A stretch of DNA of 64,000 bases from Chitinophagales bacterium (GCA_017303415.1 JAFLBJ010000001.1:496001-560000), one strand, 5' to 3'; shown: positions 1 to 9,203, counted from the first letter of the stretch. Notes: generated by a model not told the origin, from the letters alone. Numbers and translations are program-made.

Positions 1-779
1 GTTTCGCTCCAGGTCATATCCATCACTTCGATCGTATCCAATAAAGAGCGGTTCAATAAAAAATTAAAATAAGCGCGTGCATTGGCTTGTTCATTCTTTG
101 CATTTTGCCATTGGGCTTCTACCTGCTTTACTTCACTTTCCGCGCGTGACACATAGGCCGGGAGTCCCTTGCCATTGGCCAACAAGGATTGATTCAAACG
201 CAAATTCTGGTTTACCACCACCAGGGCATTGGCATAGATATCAATCGCCTTGCCCGACATCAGGTAATTGTAATAGGCGGTCTTGATCTCTTTTATCAAT
301 TCTCGCTTATAAATCAGGATCTCCGTTTCTTTTAACCCTGTCTGTTTGGTTTTGATATCCCGGTTGATACGGATATCCGGGTTGATCAGGGGCATGACGG
401 TTTTAATTCGCGCATCATAGAAATTATCCGGCGCCAATTGCTCCGACACATTTTTTATCTGCGGGAAATTGTTGGAGGAAGTAAGCTGGTTCAGCGTAGA
501 ATAAACCGGGTTTAGCAGATCACCCACCGGTATCTCAATGGCGCGCCCACCTCCCGCCAGGGTGTACTGAGTTTCAAAACTACTGCTGGGTAAAAAATAG
601 GACTTCGCCTCTTTCAGGGCAACAAGGCTTTTTTCCAGGCTTCCCTGTTTTTCCTTTAATACCAGGTTTTGGGCAAGCCCCTCGGTGATGTACCGGTCAA
701 GCGCGGTTTGCGCCATACCCGAAACTCCTGCACCAAAAAGAAAAAGGCTTAGCAGAAAGGTTTTCGTTCCTGATTCCAT
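1..779 (-). CDS. TolC family outer-membrane efflux protein (partial)
   Basis: Outer-membrane channel subunit of a tripartite efflux pump, which exports small molecules through the periplasm. About 259 N-terminal residues are visible; the C-terminal half lies beyond the window edge. A signal peptide covers roughly residues 1-23 (start MESGTKTFLLSL, likely cleavage after GMAQ). Then come the long helical, Gln/Asn/Lys-rich stretches of the OEP fold, for example ALDRYITEGLAQN near residue 25 and the helical hairpin around KTAYYNYLMSGKA near residue 165. The gene follows a tetR gene on the same strand, and the 65-bp gap holds a TetR-type operator. The start is the ATG at 779. Periplasmic adaptor and inner-membrane pump genes are expected to the left, outside the window. 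The family is confident; the substrate is unknown. Confidence 0.88.
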   Translation of the reverse strand, partial: MESGTKTFLLSLFLFGAGVSGMAQTALDRYITEGLAQNLVLKEKQGSLEKSLVALKEAKSYFLPSSSFETQYTLAGGGRAIEIPVGDLLNPVYSTLNQLTSSNNFPQIKNVSEQLAPDNFYDARIKTVMPLINPDIRINRDIKTKQTGLKETEILIYKRELIKEIKTAYYNYLMSGKAIDIYANALVVVNQNLRLNQSLLANGKGLPAYVSRAESEVKQVEAQWQNAKNEQANARAYFNFLLNRSLLDTIEVMDMTWSE

Positions 780-810
780 GGTCTTGGTTTAATAATTAAT
801 GTTTAATTAA

Positions 811-823
811 TGAACATCGTTCA
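811..823. promoter_or_regulatory. Probable TetR operator upstream of the TolC gene
   Basis: The sequence TGAAC-ATC-GTTCA is a perfect 5-bp inverted repeat around a 3-bp centre. The same 13-mer, differing only at the middle base, lies upstream of the neighbouring tetR gene at 1477-1489. On the minus strand a TTTG element (plus 833-836) lies just upstream, so the site would overlap the promoter of the efflux gene. Binding by the adjacent TetR protein is inferred from position and sequence identity. Confidence 0.7.
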
Positions 824-844
824 TCATTATGGCAAAAAAAAGGG

Positions 845-1459
845 TCACCCCTTTTCCAATATCTCTACAAATACTTTAAAGCCCTGTTCCATCAGGTCAT
901 TTGCATTATGATCCGGGTAGGCCTGGCACCTGTCGCGGCAATACAATGCACACATGCCATGCATGGAGGACCAAATGAAAAATGACAGGTATTCTACGTC
1001 TTTCCCCTTGAAATAGCCCGCCGCCTGGCAATCGCGCAGCACATCTTTAAGGTAATTCAGGGTGCGGTTACCCATTTCCCACTTTTCGTGACCCACGTTT
1101 TCGTGCTTCATTGGACCTGAAATAATAAACATCAGGTCATAGAAATCCTTGTTTTTACTGGCAAACTCCAGGTAAACCCGGCCCATGGCCTTTAGCCGTT
1201 CAAAGGGATGGGTTACGTGTTGAAGCGGCTGCATCTGTACCAGCATCCGGCGAAAGCCTTCCTCGTGAAGGGCATGGAAAACTTCATCTTTGTCCTTGAA
1301 ATACAGATAGATAGTACCGGGGCTGTACTCGATGCGCTCGGCAATATTGCGAAGCGAGGTATGCTCATAACCCTTCTCCAGGAACACTTCCCGTGCCCCG
1401 TCGAGGATCAATTGGCGCATTTCCTCCTTTTCGCGTTGTTTTCTTTCTGTGATCGTCAT
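845..1459 (-). CDS. TetR/AcrR family transcriptional regulator
   Basis: One-component repressor, probably controlling the downstream efflux genes and itself. The N-terminal helix-turn-helix spans roughly residues 12-55, with TSLRNIAERIEYSPGTIYLYF as the recognition region; its last part (GTIYLYFKDKDE) is the TetR signature. The C-terminal ligand-binding domain is variable. The start chosen is MTITERKQ at 1459. A longer frame runs to 1483, but it would place codons inside the promoter and operator. The protein has about 204 residues, normal for the family. It is transcribed in the same direction as the TolC gene 65 bp downstream. Matching operators sit in front of both genes, which suggests autoregulation and co-regulation by an efflux substrate. 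Confidence 0.9.
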   Translation of the reverse strand: MTITERKQREKEEMRQLILDGAREVFLEKGYEHTSLRNIAERIEYSPGTIYLYFKDKDEVFHALHEEGFRRMLVQMQPLQHVTHPFERLKAMGRVYLEFASKNKDFYDLMFIISGPMKHENVGHEKWEMGNRTLNYLKDVLRDCQAAGYFKGKDVEYLSFFIWSSMHGMCALYCRDRCQAYPDHNANDLMEQGFKVFVEILEKG

Positions 1460-1468
1460 TTGCGGGTG

Positions 1469-1499
1469 CAAAATAATGAACACCGTTCAGAGAAACAAA
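1469..1499 (-). promoter_or_regulatory. tetR promoter with operator between -33 and -7
   Basis: Read on the minus strand there is TTTG (plus 1496-1499), a 19-bp spacer and TTATTTTG (plus 1469-1476). This is a close match to the Bacteroidota promoter TTTG-N19/20-TAnnTTTG. The palindrome TGAAC-ACC-GTTCA at 1477-1489 fills the spacer next to the -7 box, the classic place for a repressor site. Confidence 0.65.
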
Positions 1500-1554
1500 T
1501 TTTTATTGGATATTCACCGCAAGGGCGCGAAGGCGCAGGGGTGCGCCAAGAGAT

Positions 1555-1686
1555 TAACCGCAGAGAACAGGAGGACGCTGAGCTACGCAGAGATAATGAG
1601 CGTGCTAAAAGCTAATAGCTTTTAGTAAATCGTCAATTTTAAAAATATCTCTGCGTAGCTCCGCGTCCTCCTGTTCTCTGCGGTTA
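1555..1686. repeat. Nested inverted repeat (41-bp arms around a 21-bp palindrome)
   Basis: The left arm is 1555-1595 and the right arm 1646-1686; they are reverse complements with one mismatch. The arms belong to the style of intergenic repeat made of CGCAGAG and GGACGC words. Between them, CTAAAAGCTA and TAGCTTTTAG (1605-1625) form a second perfect palindrome. A GC-rich stretch made of GGCGCGAAGGCGCAGG-like words precedes it at about 1515-1545. The element ends 9 bp from the ppdK stop codon. It may form a cruciform or act as a transcript end; the function is not known. Confidence 0.85.
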
Positions 1687-1695
1687 ACTAAACCT

Positions 1696-4485
1696 TCACT
1701 TCCTCTTAAACTCGATCGCTGCCTGCGCCGCTGCCAGTCTTGCAATAGGCACCCGGAACGGTGAGCAACTCACGTAGTTGAGTCCGATGCGATGGAAGAA
1801 TTTCACACTCTCCGGATCGCCTCCGTGTTCACCACAAATACCGACTTTCAGTCCGGGGCGGGTTTTACGACCGCGGATAGTACCCTCTTTGATCAATTCA
1901 CCCACGCCTTCCTGGTCAATGGTTTGGAATGGATCATCCGGCAGGATCTTCTGGTCAAGGTAGTTGGGCAGGAACCCACCAATATCATCGCGACTGAAAC
2001 CAAAGCTCATCTGTGTAAGGTCATTGGTACCAAAGCTGAAGAACTCGGCGGCTTCGGCCATACGGGAAGCTTTCAGGGCAGCCCTTGGTATCTCGATCAT
2101 GGTACCATACAGATAGGCAATGTTTTTCAGTTTGAGTTTGGCGCAAACCTCTTTATACACGGTATCCACGATCTTCCGTTGGTGGATCAATTCGTTGAGT
2201 GAGCAGGTCACCGGGATCATGATCTCGGGCAATGCTTTCTTACCCGCAATCTTCATTTCACCGGCAGCTTCCAAAATGGCGCGTACCTGCATTTCAGTGA
2301 TCTCAGGATAACTAATCCCAAGGCGTACCCCTCTATGTCCCAGCATGGGGTTATTCTCATGCAAGGCCAATACCCTTCTTCTCAATACACTCATACGAAC
2401 ACCCAGTTCTTTACTCAGCACAAGTAATTTCTCCTTGTCATGCGGAACAAATTCATGGAGTGGCGGGTCAAGCAGGCGAATGGTCACGGGATGACCTTTC
2501 ATCACCTCAAGAGTCTTCTTGATATCGCTTTTTACAAAAACGAACAATTCATTCAATGCCTTTCTTCTTTCTTCCTCAGTGCGGCTAACGATCATTTTCC
2601 GCAACAGGAATAAAGGCTTATCACTTCCTTCTCCATAGAACATATGTTCTGTCCGGAAGAGCCCGATACCTTCCGCGCCAAACTTAGCGGCATGGATGGC
2701 ATCCGAAGGTGTTTCTGCATTGGCGCGTACACCCATCACTTTCACTTTGTCCACCATCTTCATCAGGTCCTTGTAGGATTTATTGCTGTCAATATCGATG
2801 TCTACCAAAGGCAAACGTCCATTGTACACCAACCCTTTTGTTCCATTCAAACTGATCCAGTCTCCATCCCGGATCACCTGACCATCTTTGGTGGTAAAGG
2901 TCCGGTGTTCCATATTGATCTCGATATCACCACAACCAACGATACAGCAACGTCCCCATCCTCGGGCTACCAGGGCGGCGTGAGAGGTCATACCTCCTTT
3001 GGTGGTCAATATCGCCTGTGATTTATGCATGCCATCCACATCTTCCGGAGAAGTTTCCTCGCGAACCAGGATTACTTTCTCTCCGATCGAGGCGCGTTCC
3101 ACGGCTTCTTCAGAAGTAAATACCACCTGGCCAATGGCACCACCGGGACCGGCGGGTAATCCTTTGGCAATGGCTTTATTGGCGAGTTCGGCTTTAGGAT
3201 CCAGCATGGGGAGTAACAACTCTACCAATTGGTTGGGTCCAACGCGCATGATCGCGGTTTCGGCATTGATCAATTTCTCCGTAAACATTTCGGTTGCCAT
3301 CCGTACAGCGGCAACACCATTTCGTTTACCCACACGGCATTGCAACATATAGAGTTTTCCCTTTTCAATGGTAAACTCAATGTCCTGCATATCCTTATAG
3401 TGCTTTTCCAACTTGCGTTGATAGGCAAACAATTCTTTATACTGAACCGGCATGATCATTTCCAGGGTAGGCATGTGCTTACTCTGATCATTTTTCGAAT
3501 AGGCATTTACCGGAGCAGGGGTGCGTATACCAGCCACCACATCTTCTCCTTGTGCATTGACCAGGTATTCACCATAGAAATGATTTTCACCATTTCCGGG
3601 GTTACGGGTAAACGCTACACCTGTGCAACTGTCATTGCCCATATTGCCAAACACCATGGCTTGTACATTCACGGCTGTTCCCCATTCGTGAGGTATCTTT
3701 TCAATGCGGCGGTATTCAAAGGCGCGCTTTCCGTTCCAACTGCTGAATACAGCGCCGATACCACCCCATAATTGTTTCATCGGATCATCAGGAAAATCAG
3801 TTCCCAATACTTTCTTTACAGTGGCCTTATAATCTTTTACCAGCCCTTTCAGTTCTTCAGCGGTAAGGTCTGTATCACTTTTATATCCTTGTTTGGTCTT
3901 GATGGCCTCGAGTTTTTCATCCAGTTGTTTGCGGATGCCTTTCCCTTTGGGTTCAATACCGGCGGCTTTTTCCATTACCACATCGGCATACATCATGATC
4001 AACCGGCGATAGGCATCATACGCAAAGCGTTCATCCCCGGTATGAGCGATCAGGCCTTTGATGGTTTCTTCATTCAACCCGATGTTCAATACAGTTTCCA
4101 TCATTCCGGGCATGGAGCGACGAGCGCCGGAGCGGACCGAAAGCAACAGGGGGTTGTTCTTATCCCCAAATTTCTTTCCCATCAGCTTTTCCACGCTTTC
4201 CAGGGCTTTGCCCACCTGATCCTTCAATTCCTTCGGATAGGATTTGCGGTTATCATAATAATAGGTACAAACCTCGGTGGTGAGGGTGAAACCCGGAGGT
4301 ACCGGAAGTTTCAGGTTCGGGTGCCCGGCCATTTCAGCCAGATTGGCGCCTTTACCTCCCAGGAGGTTTTTCATTGATTCGTTTCCGTCGGCTTTGCCGC
4401 CGCCAAATGAATAAACATACTTGCGGGTCTTTGTTGGTTTTGTTGCTTTTTTAACCTTCTTTACCGCTTTTGCTTTCTGTCCCAT
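1696..4485 (-). CDS. ppdK: Pyruvate, phosphate dikinase
   Basis: Interconverts pyruvate, ATP and Pi with PEP, AMP and PPi in the cytosol, for gluconeogenesis or PPi-driven glycolysis. The 929-residue protein has the N-terminal ATP-grasp nucleotide domain (FGGGKADGNESMKNLLGGKG near residue 27), then the swivelling phosphohistidine domain with GGMTSHAALVARGWG (His about 502), then the C-terminal PEP/pyruvate TIM barrel with the catalytic Cys in GICGEHGGD (about 884). The start MGQKAKAV at 4485 gives a Lys-rich leader of about 20 residues before the conserved domain. An open frame to 4584 exists, but its extra 33 residues look non-coding. A GTP-type PEP carboxykinase lies 2.6 kb away, so two PEP-forming enzymes are encoded close together. 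Confidence 0.96.
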   Translation of the reverse strand: MGQKAKAVKKVKKATKPTKTRKYVYSFGGGKADGNESMKNLLGGKGANLAEMAGHPNLKLPVPPGFTLTTEVCTYYYDNRKSYPKELKDQVGKALESVEKLMGKKFGDKNNPLLLSVRSGARRSMPGMMETVLNIGLNEETIKGLIAHTGDERFAYDAYRRLIMMYADVVMEKAAGIEPKGKGIRKQLDEKLEAIKTKQGYKSDTDLTAEELKGLVKDYKATVKKVLGTDFPDDPMKQLWGGIGAVFSSWNGKRAFEYRRIEKIPHEWGTAVNVQAMVFGNMGNDSCTGVAFTRNPGNGENHFYGEYLVNAQGEDVVAGIRTPAPVNAYSKNDQSKHMPTLEMIMPVQYKELFAYQRKLEKHYKDMQDIEFTIEKGKLYMLQCRVGKRNGVAAVRMATEMFTEKLINAETAIMRVGPNQLVELLLPMLDPKAELANKAIAKGLPAGPGGAIGQVVFTSEEAVERASIGEKVILVREETSPEDVDGMHKSQAILTTKGGMTSHAALVARGWGRCCIVGCGDIEINMEHRTFTTKDGQVIRDGDWISLNGTKGLVYNGRLPLVDIDIDSNKSYKDLMKMVDKVKVMGVRANAETPSDAIHAAKFGAEGIGLFRTEHMFYGEGSDKPLFLLRKMIVSRTEEERRKALNELFVFVKSDIKKTLEVMKGHPVTIRLLDPPLHEFVPHDKEKLLVLSKELGVRMSVLRRRVLALHENNPMLGHRGVRLGISYPEITEMQVRAILEAAGEMKIAGKKALPEIMIPVTCSLNELIHQRKIVDTVYKEVCAKLKLKNIAYLYGTMIEIPRAALKASRMAEAAEFFSFGTNDLTQMSFGFSRDDIGGFLPNYLDQKILPDDPFQTIDQEGVGELIKEGTIRGRKTRPGLKVGICGEHGGDPESVKFFHRIGLNYVSCSPFRVPIARLAAAQAAIEFKRK

Positions 4486-4592
4486 GATAAAAAGATTTAG
4501 AGGTGCGATTTGTATCCGCATAGTTAGTCCATGTTCCCCCGGAAATAGGATATATCGGTCAGGGGAAAAACTGATTATTATCAATCCGTACC

Positions 4593-5333
4593 TTAATCTC
4601 TGTGGGGTTGATAGTAGAGAAAGAGTCTAAGAATGTGATTATTATCCCAATTAATACCATCGGGTTTTTGCTGGCGCAAATTCATATAACCAAAGTCAAA
4701 TTGAAGCGAAGAGGTGACCTTTTGTTTGATCCCTAAGAAGATCCGGTTCTGGTCAAACTGGTTATGGGCGATGTCCTTACCTACCTGCCACATGGCTTCA
4801 TCGGCCAACACCAGGGAAGGCACATAGGTGTTTTTGGATAGGGGAAAGGTCCATTGAACCAGATACCTGAACCGGTTGGAGAAACGGTTGTAGCCGGTCT
4901 TTTGTCCGTTGACCACGGTTTGCTGCCAGCGTTGTTCATTGCGAATCCGTTGAAGAAAATTGATCTTTCCCCATTTGCTGCTATGTGACCATTGTTCATA
5001 GATCCGGTTCTCATCTGTAAAGAAATGCTCCCCCTGAGCGGAGGTGGAGAGCCACATATGGGCCACCCCGGCAGCCACCAGGTGATTCCGGGGAAGTGAC
5101 TTACCCAAACCTGTACGGATGATATAAAAATTGGGATTGGCCATGAATTCATCCCGGCGGTGGTGCACATCGGCCAATAAGATCCAGCCCTTTTTCAATT
5201 TTACCTGTGTAATAAAACCGATCCAGGAAAGCGAGCGCTCTTTTACATGGGCGCGGTATTGAGCCTGGCTATTGCCTGCCAGGAGAAAAAAAGGAAAAAA
5301 CAGAAAGAAAATACGGCGAAAATGAGGAGACAT
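4593..5333 (-). CDS. DUF2490 domain-containing exported protein
   Basis: Function unknown. The 246-residue protein has a signal peptide (residues about 1-24, ending NSQAQ). The rest is rich in aromatic and alternating residues typical of an outer-membrane beta-barrel, including RFRYLVQWTFPL and the closing HILRLFLYYQPHRD. The pattern of RIRNEQRW, RFSNRFRYL and DQNRIFLGI, with a C-terminal aromatic strand, fits DUF2490, a Bacteroidota family of putative outer-membrane proteins. It lies 107 bp upstream of ppdK on the same strand, so co-transcription is possible but there is no functional link. Confidence 0.75.
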   Translation of the reverse strand: MSPHFRRIFFLFFPFFLLAGNSQAQYRAHVKERSLSWIGFITQVKLKKGWILLADVHHRRDEFMANPNFYIIRTGLGKSLPRNHLVAAGVAHMWLSTSAQGEHFFTDENRIYEQWSHSSKWGKINFLQRIRNEQRWQQTVVNGQKTGYNRFSNRFRYLVQWTFPLSKNTYVPSLVLADEAMWQVGKDIAHNQFDQNRIFLGIKQKVTSSLQFDFGYMNLRQQKPDGINWDNNHILRLFLYYQPHRD

Positions 5334-5362
5334 GGATGTGTATTCAAGGTCAAATTACGAAT

Positions 5363-7033
5363 TCAAAGGAAAAACAGGATGAGCAACTGTGCCCCTACGA
5401 TCCGGAGGATCATGGTTAGGGGATAAACTGTGGCATAGGTAATGGCGGGAATATCGCTACCAGCCAATTTGGAGGCAAATGCCAGAGCGGGTGGATCGGT
5501 GGATGCGCCAGCCAATAGGCCACAGGTTTCAAAAAATGTTTTCCGGAAATATTTCATCGCAACGATACCGGTGATCAATAACGGAAGAACGGTGATCACA
5601 GCACCCATTCCCACCCAGGTCCAACCCGTACCATCGGCAAAAGCGGTCGACAGGTTACCGCCGCTGCTTAAGCCTACGCTGGCCAAAAACAAACCGATCC
5701 CTAATTCACGGATCATGAGATTGGCACTATTGGTAGTATAATTGGTGAGGTAGAACATACCCCCAAACCGGCTTAATAAAAGCGCAATGATCAAAGGACC
5801 ACCCGCCATACCGATCTTAACGGCCATGGGTATATGCGGAATATGAAAGGGAATGCTGCCGAGGATGATACCTAATACAATACCAATAAAGATCGGGGCC
5901 AGATCGGGTACTTCCAGTTTTTTGAGTGAGTTACCCATTACTTCTGTTACCGCCTGTATTCCTTCCTGAGTACCCACTACTTTCACGGTATCCCCCAATT
6001 GCAGGAAGATATCACCATGGGGCACCATTTCAATACCGGCGCGGTTTAAGCGGGTTAAGGTAAATCCTTCCTCATCATGAAACTCCAGAATATCACCCAG
6101 ACGTTTATGCGTCACCGCATCATTGGTGACAACAATATAACTTGATTGCAAGGCACTGCCTTTGGCTTTGCGCAGATCGATCGAGGCTTCTGATCCGATC
6201 AGCATCTTCAGTTGCTCTACCTGGCGACGAGAGGTGACGATCAGCAGTACATCGCCTTCGGATAACTGTGTCTCCGGATTGGGAGTGATGATTTCCCCTT
6301 CATGAAGCATCCGGGAAACCACGATCCTTTCCTTGAGCATTTCAAACAATTTGCGCAAGGGTTTACCCACCACCTGTTTATTTTCCAATGTAAGGTGAAT
6401 GGAGATTGGTCGGTCGGCCCTGATCTTTCCAAGTTTTCGGTGTAATTCCTGCTCGCGCTCAAGATCAATGCCAAAGAATTTTTTAAGAACCAACAAGGCC
6501 CCGATGATACCAAATACACCCAGCGGATAGGTAACCGCGTAGGCGATCGTGATCAGGTTTCTTTCTCCGCCGGTAAAATGCATATCGGCAACCGTAGCCT
6601 GTGCCGCGGCGAGACCAGGCGTATTTGTTACCGCACCACTCATCACCCCGGCCATGACGGAGATATGGTTTCCGCTAAAAAGATAAAACAGGATGGTGAT
6701 CAGGATTCCCAACAGCACTACCGTACCTGCCAGCAGATTATTTGCTAATGCGTTCTTTCGAAGGGAGGCAAAGAAACCGGGACCTACCTGTAAACCGATG
6801 GAGTACACAAAAAGGATCAATCCAAACTCTTTTAAAAAGTGTTCGGTTTCTTTTTCAACAGATACACCAAAATAAGAGAGGAAAAGTCCTGCAAAAAGGA
6901 TCCAGGTAACACCCAGGGAAATGCCGAAAATTTTCAGCCTCCCAAGCCAGATACCTATTGCCATCACCAGGCCATAGATCACCACGGTTTGTGCAATACC
7001 GGGTTCGGTGAAGAGACTGCTAAACCAGTTCAT
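5363..7033 (-). CDS. AspT/YidE/YbjL family transporter with RCK_C (TrkA-C) domains
   Basis: Inner-membrane transporter of 556 residues. About five N-terminal helices (residues 12-175) and about five C-terminal helices (375-556) form the AspT-YidE-YbjL duplication. They flank two soluble TrkA_C-like ligand-binding domains (about 205-285 and 290-370; VGKPLRKLFEML and RLGDILEFHDEEG start them). The repeat motif GxxxGxxTNTPGLAAA near residue 140 is paired with LAGASTDPPALAFA near 515. Characterised AspT exchanges aspartate for alanine, and other members are uncharacterised, so the substrate is open. It is downstream of the PEP carboxykinase gene on the same strand, but a strong hairpin lies in the 90-bp gap. 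Dicarboxylate or amino-acid exchange would fit this neighbourhood but is only inference. Confidence 0.85.
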   Translation of the reverse strand: MNWFSSLFTEPGIAQTVVIYGLVMAIGIWLGRLKIFGISLGVTWILFAGLFLSYFGVSVEKETEHFLKEFGLILFVYSIGLQVGPGFFASLRKNALANNLLAGTVVLLGILITILFYLFSGNHISVMAGVMSGAVTNTPGLAAAQATVADMHFTGGERNLITIAYAVTYPLGVFGIIGALLVLKKFFGIDLEREQELHRKLGKIRADRPISIHLTLENKQVVGKPLRKLFEMLKERIVVSRMLHEGEIITPNPETQLSEGDVLLIVTSRRQVEQLKMLIGSEASIDLRKAKGSALQSSYIVVTNDAVTHKRLGDILEFHDEEGFTLTRLNRAGIEMVPHGDIFLQLGDTVKVVGTQEGIQAVTEVMGNSLKKLEVPDLAPIFIGIVLGIILGSIPFHIPHIPMAVKIGMAGGPLIIALLLSRFGGMFYLTNYTTNSANLMIRELGIGLFLASVGLSSGGNLSTAFADGTGWTWVGMGAVITVLPLLITGIVAMKYFRKTFFETCGLLAGASTDPPALAFASKLAGSDIPAITYATVYPLTMILRIVGAQLLILFFL

Positions 7034-7059
7034 AATTCACGAAGTTAGGTAGTATAGGA

Positions 7060-7086
7060 GACAGCGACACATGACGTGTCGCTGTC
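7060..7086. repeat. Strong stem-loop between PEPCK and the AspT-type transporter
   Basis: GACAGCGACAC and GTGTCGCTGTC are perfect 11-bp arms around ATGAC. The hairpin begins 37 bp after the pckG stop codon in the direction of transcription. No T-run follows on either strand, so a classical terminator is unlikely. It could be a processing or mRNA-stabilising hairpin, or a member of a repeat family. Confidence 0.7.
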
Positions 7087-7123
7087 CCTAAACTACAGTG
7101 GACTCAAAGGCAAGCAATCATTC

Positions 7124-8959
7124 TCATTCGTGCCGCTCAGGCGCCAGTCCCCATTTGGCCGGGGAACGCCACAGGGCGGAGAGCAGCAATTCTCTCATGA
7201 AAAGGAATTCTTTGGGAAGTCGGTCGTATGCTTTTTCAAATAATTCTTCGTGTCCGAGTAATTCTTGTTTCCACAATTCCCGATCGATCAACATCATGTC
7301 ATTGAATGTTTCTTTGGAGAACTGATCTTCACTCAATCCTTTCCAATCCATATCGCTATAGCGGGGTCTCCAGCCAATGGGACATTCCACCGAGGAGGCT
7401 TTCCCTTTTACGCGACCAATGATCCATTTCAATACACGGAGGTTCTCCCCAAATCCGGGCCATACAAACTCTCCTTTTTCATTCTTGCGGAACCAGTTCA
7501 CACCAAAAATGCGCGGGGCATTGGGGATATCACGGCCAAATTGGAGCCAATGGTTGAAATAATCACCCATATGATAACCCATAAAGGGCAGCATGGCGAA
7601 GGGGTCGCGACGAACTTTACCGATCTCGCCAAAGGCGGCGGCGGTCATTTCGCTACCCATGGTGGCAGCCAGGTAAACCCCAAAGTTCCAGTTAAAGGAT
7701 TGGTACACCAGCGGGATCACACTATTACGGCGACCTCCAAAGATGAAGGCTTCCACAGGTACACCATGGGGATCATCCCAGGCACTATCAATCGCCGGGT
7801 TTTGTTGGGCTGGAGCGGTAAAGCGGGCATTGGGGTGGGCAGCAGGTTTTCCGGCAGCTTTGTCAAATGGCTTTCCATGCCAATCGATCAGTCCGTCGGG
7901 TACTTCTTTGGTCATGCCTTCCCACCATACATCGCCGTCGGGGGTAACAGCCACATTGGTAAAGATGGTATTCGATTTGATCGAAGCCATCGCATTGGGA
8001 TTGGTTTTTTCATTGGTCCCGGGGGCCACGCCAAAATAACCGGCTTCAGGGTTGATGGCATATAGTTTACCATTTTCTCCCTTATGGATCCAGGCAATAT
8101 CATCACCGACGGTAGTCACTTTCCAGTCACTTAGTCCGGCGGGGGGTATCATCATCGCAAAATTGGTCTTGCCACAGGCACTGGGGAAAGCCGCTGCCAC
8201 ATAGGTCTTCTCCTTATCGGGCGATTCCACACCCAGGATCAACATGTGCTCAGCCAGCCAGCCTTCTTCCCGTCCCATTACCGAAGCAATGCGAAGGGCA
8301 AAACATTTTTTACCTAACAAGGCATTTCCTCCATAGCCACTGCCATAAGATATAATCAGGCGCTCATCGGGGAAATGAGTAATGTATTTTTCAGTGGGGT
8401 TGCAAGGCCATTTAACATCTTCCTGTCCGGGTTGTAAAGGAGCACCCAGGGTATGGATACATTTTACAAAATGCTCATCCAGATAGGGCATGATCTCTTC
8501 ACCCATACGGGTCATGATCTTCATGTTGACAACAACATACTCACTGTCGGTGAGCTGTACCCCATAACGGGAAAAAGAAGAACCTACCGGACCCATACAG
8601 AAGGGGATCACATACAAGGTGCGGCCTTTCATGCAACCTTTAGTGATCGTATCCAGTTTTTTCTTCATTTCAGAAGGATCGTACCAGTTATTGGTAGGAC
8701 CTGCATCTTCCTTTCTGCGGCTGCAGATATAAGTGCGGTCTTCTACCCTGGCCACATCACTTGGATCGCTGAAACAGGCGAAACTGTTGGGGCGTTTTTC
8801 AGGATTGAGTTTTATAAAAGTTCCCTTTTCTACGAGGCGGTTACAAAGCATGTTATATTCTTCCTCGGTTCCTGTGCACCAATGAACGCGGTCAGGCTCG
8901 AAATGAGCGGCCATTTTCTTTACCCATTCTAATAGATCTGTTTTGGTTGGACGTATCAT
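7124..8959 (-). CDS. pckG: Phosphoenolpyruvate carboxykinase (GTP)
   Basis: Converts oxaloacetate and GTP to PEP, CO2 and GDP in the cytosol; entry point of gluconeogenesis. The 611-residue length is typical of the GTP class. The kinase-1a P-loop with the hyper-reactive cysteine is present as [13 protein letters not shown] (about residue 260). Also visible are the kinase-2 region VGDDIAWI (about 290), the PEP/metal site [20 protein letters not shown] (about 205) and the guanine-binding [11 protein letters not shown] region (about 485). The ATG at 8959 gives the normal N-terminus. Together with ppdK the window encodes two routes to PEP. The upstream gap 8960-9203 carries an imperfect hairpin. 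Confidence 0.97.
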   Translation of the reverse strand: MIRPTKTDLLEWVKKMAAHFEPDRVHWCTGTEEEYNMLCNRLVEKGTFIKLNPEKRPNSFACFSDPSDVARVEDRTYICSRRKEDAGPTNNWYDPSEMKKKLDTITKGCMKGRTLYVIPFCMGPVGSSFSRYGVQLTDSEYVVVNMKIMTRMGEEIMPYLDEHFVKCIHTLGAPLQPGQEDVKWPCNPTEKYITHFPDERLIISYGSGYGGNALLGKKCFALRIASVMGREEGWLAEHMLILGVESPDKEKTYVAAAFPSACGKTNFAMMIPPAGLSDWKVTTVGDDIAWIHKGENGKLYAINPEAGYFGVAPGTNEKTNPNAMASIKSNTIFTNVAVTPDGDVWWEGMTKEVPDGLIDWHGKPFDKAAGKPAAHPNARFTAPAQQNPAIDSAWDDPHGVPVEAFIFGGRRNSVIPLVYQSFNWNFGVYLAATMGSEMTAAAFGEIGKVRRDPFAMLPFMGYHMGDYFNHWLQFGRDIPNAPRIFGVNWFRKNEKGEFVWPGFGENLRVLKWIIGRVKGKASSVECPIGWRPRYSDMDWKGLSEDQFSKETFNDMMLIDRELWKQELLGHEELFEKAYDRLPKEFLFMRELLLSALWRSPAKWGLAPERHE

Positions 8960-9111
8960 ACAAAATTGATTTTGTGTTGGTTGATTGCTTACAAGCTGTA
9001 AAAATATCCCCGTCTAAACTGGCAAAAACTGAGCATTGTCAACTTTTGACCTGTTTTTTGTAATAAATATCACAAAGAATCGGGAAAAAAGGAGGTAAAG
9101 GGGTAAAAAAA

Positions 9112-9181
9112 ATGACCGTTGAGAGATGGCGGATGACAGTAATTGAAAAAAATCTGTCATGCGTCACCTATCAACGGTCAT
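9112..9181. terminator. Long imperfect hairpin, possible terminator
   Basis: Arms at 9112-9139 and 9154-9181 (outer words ATGACCGTTG and CAACGGTCAT) pair imperfectly around a 14-base A-rich loop. The hairpin begins 23 bp after the stop of the choice-of-anchor I gene and would end its transcript; on that strand an A/T-rich stretch follows. The words GATGGCGGATGACAG match the short repeats seen at 45.98 kb and 60.2 kb, so this may be a worn copy of that family. Nothing else is recognised in 8960-9203. Confidence 0.45.
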
Positions 9182-9203
9182 CCCTAACTGAAATAGTTGC
9201 GGC

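Noticed and set aside
3229..4377. Long plus-strand open frames opposite ppdK
   Set aside because: They are antisense shadows of the strongly conserved ppdK coding sequence.
4486..4584. 33-residue N-terminal extension of ppdK
   Set aside because: The extra residues are hydrophobic and unrelated to the family; the ATG at 4485 before the Lys-rich leader is the better start.
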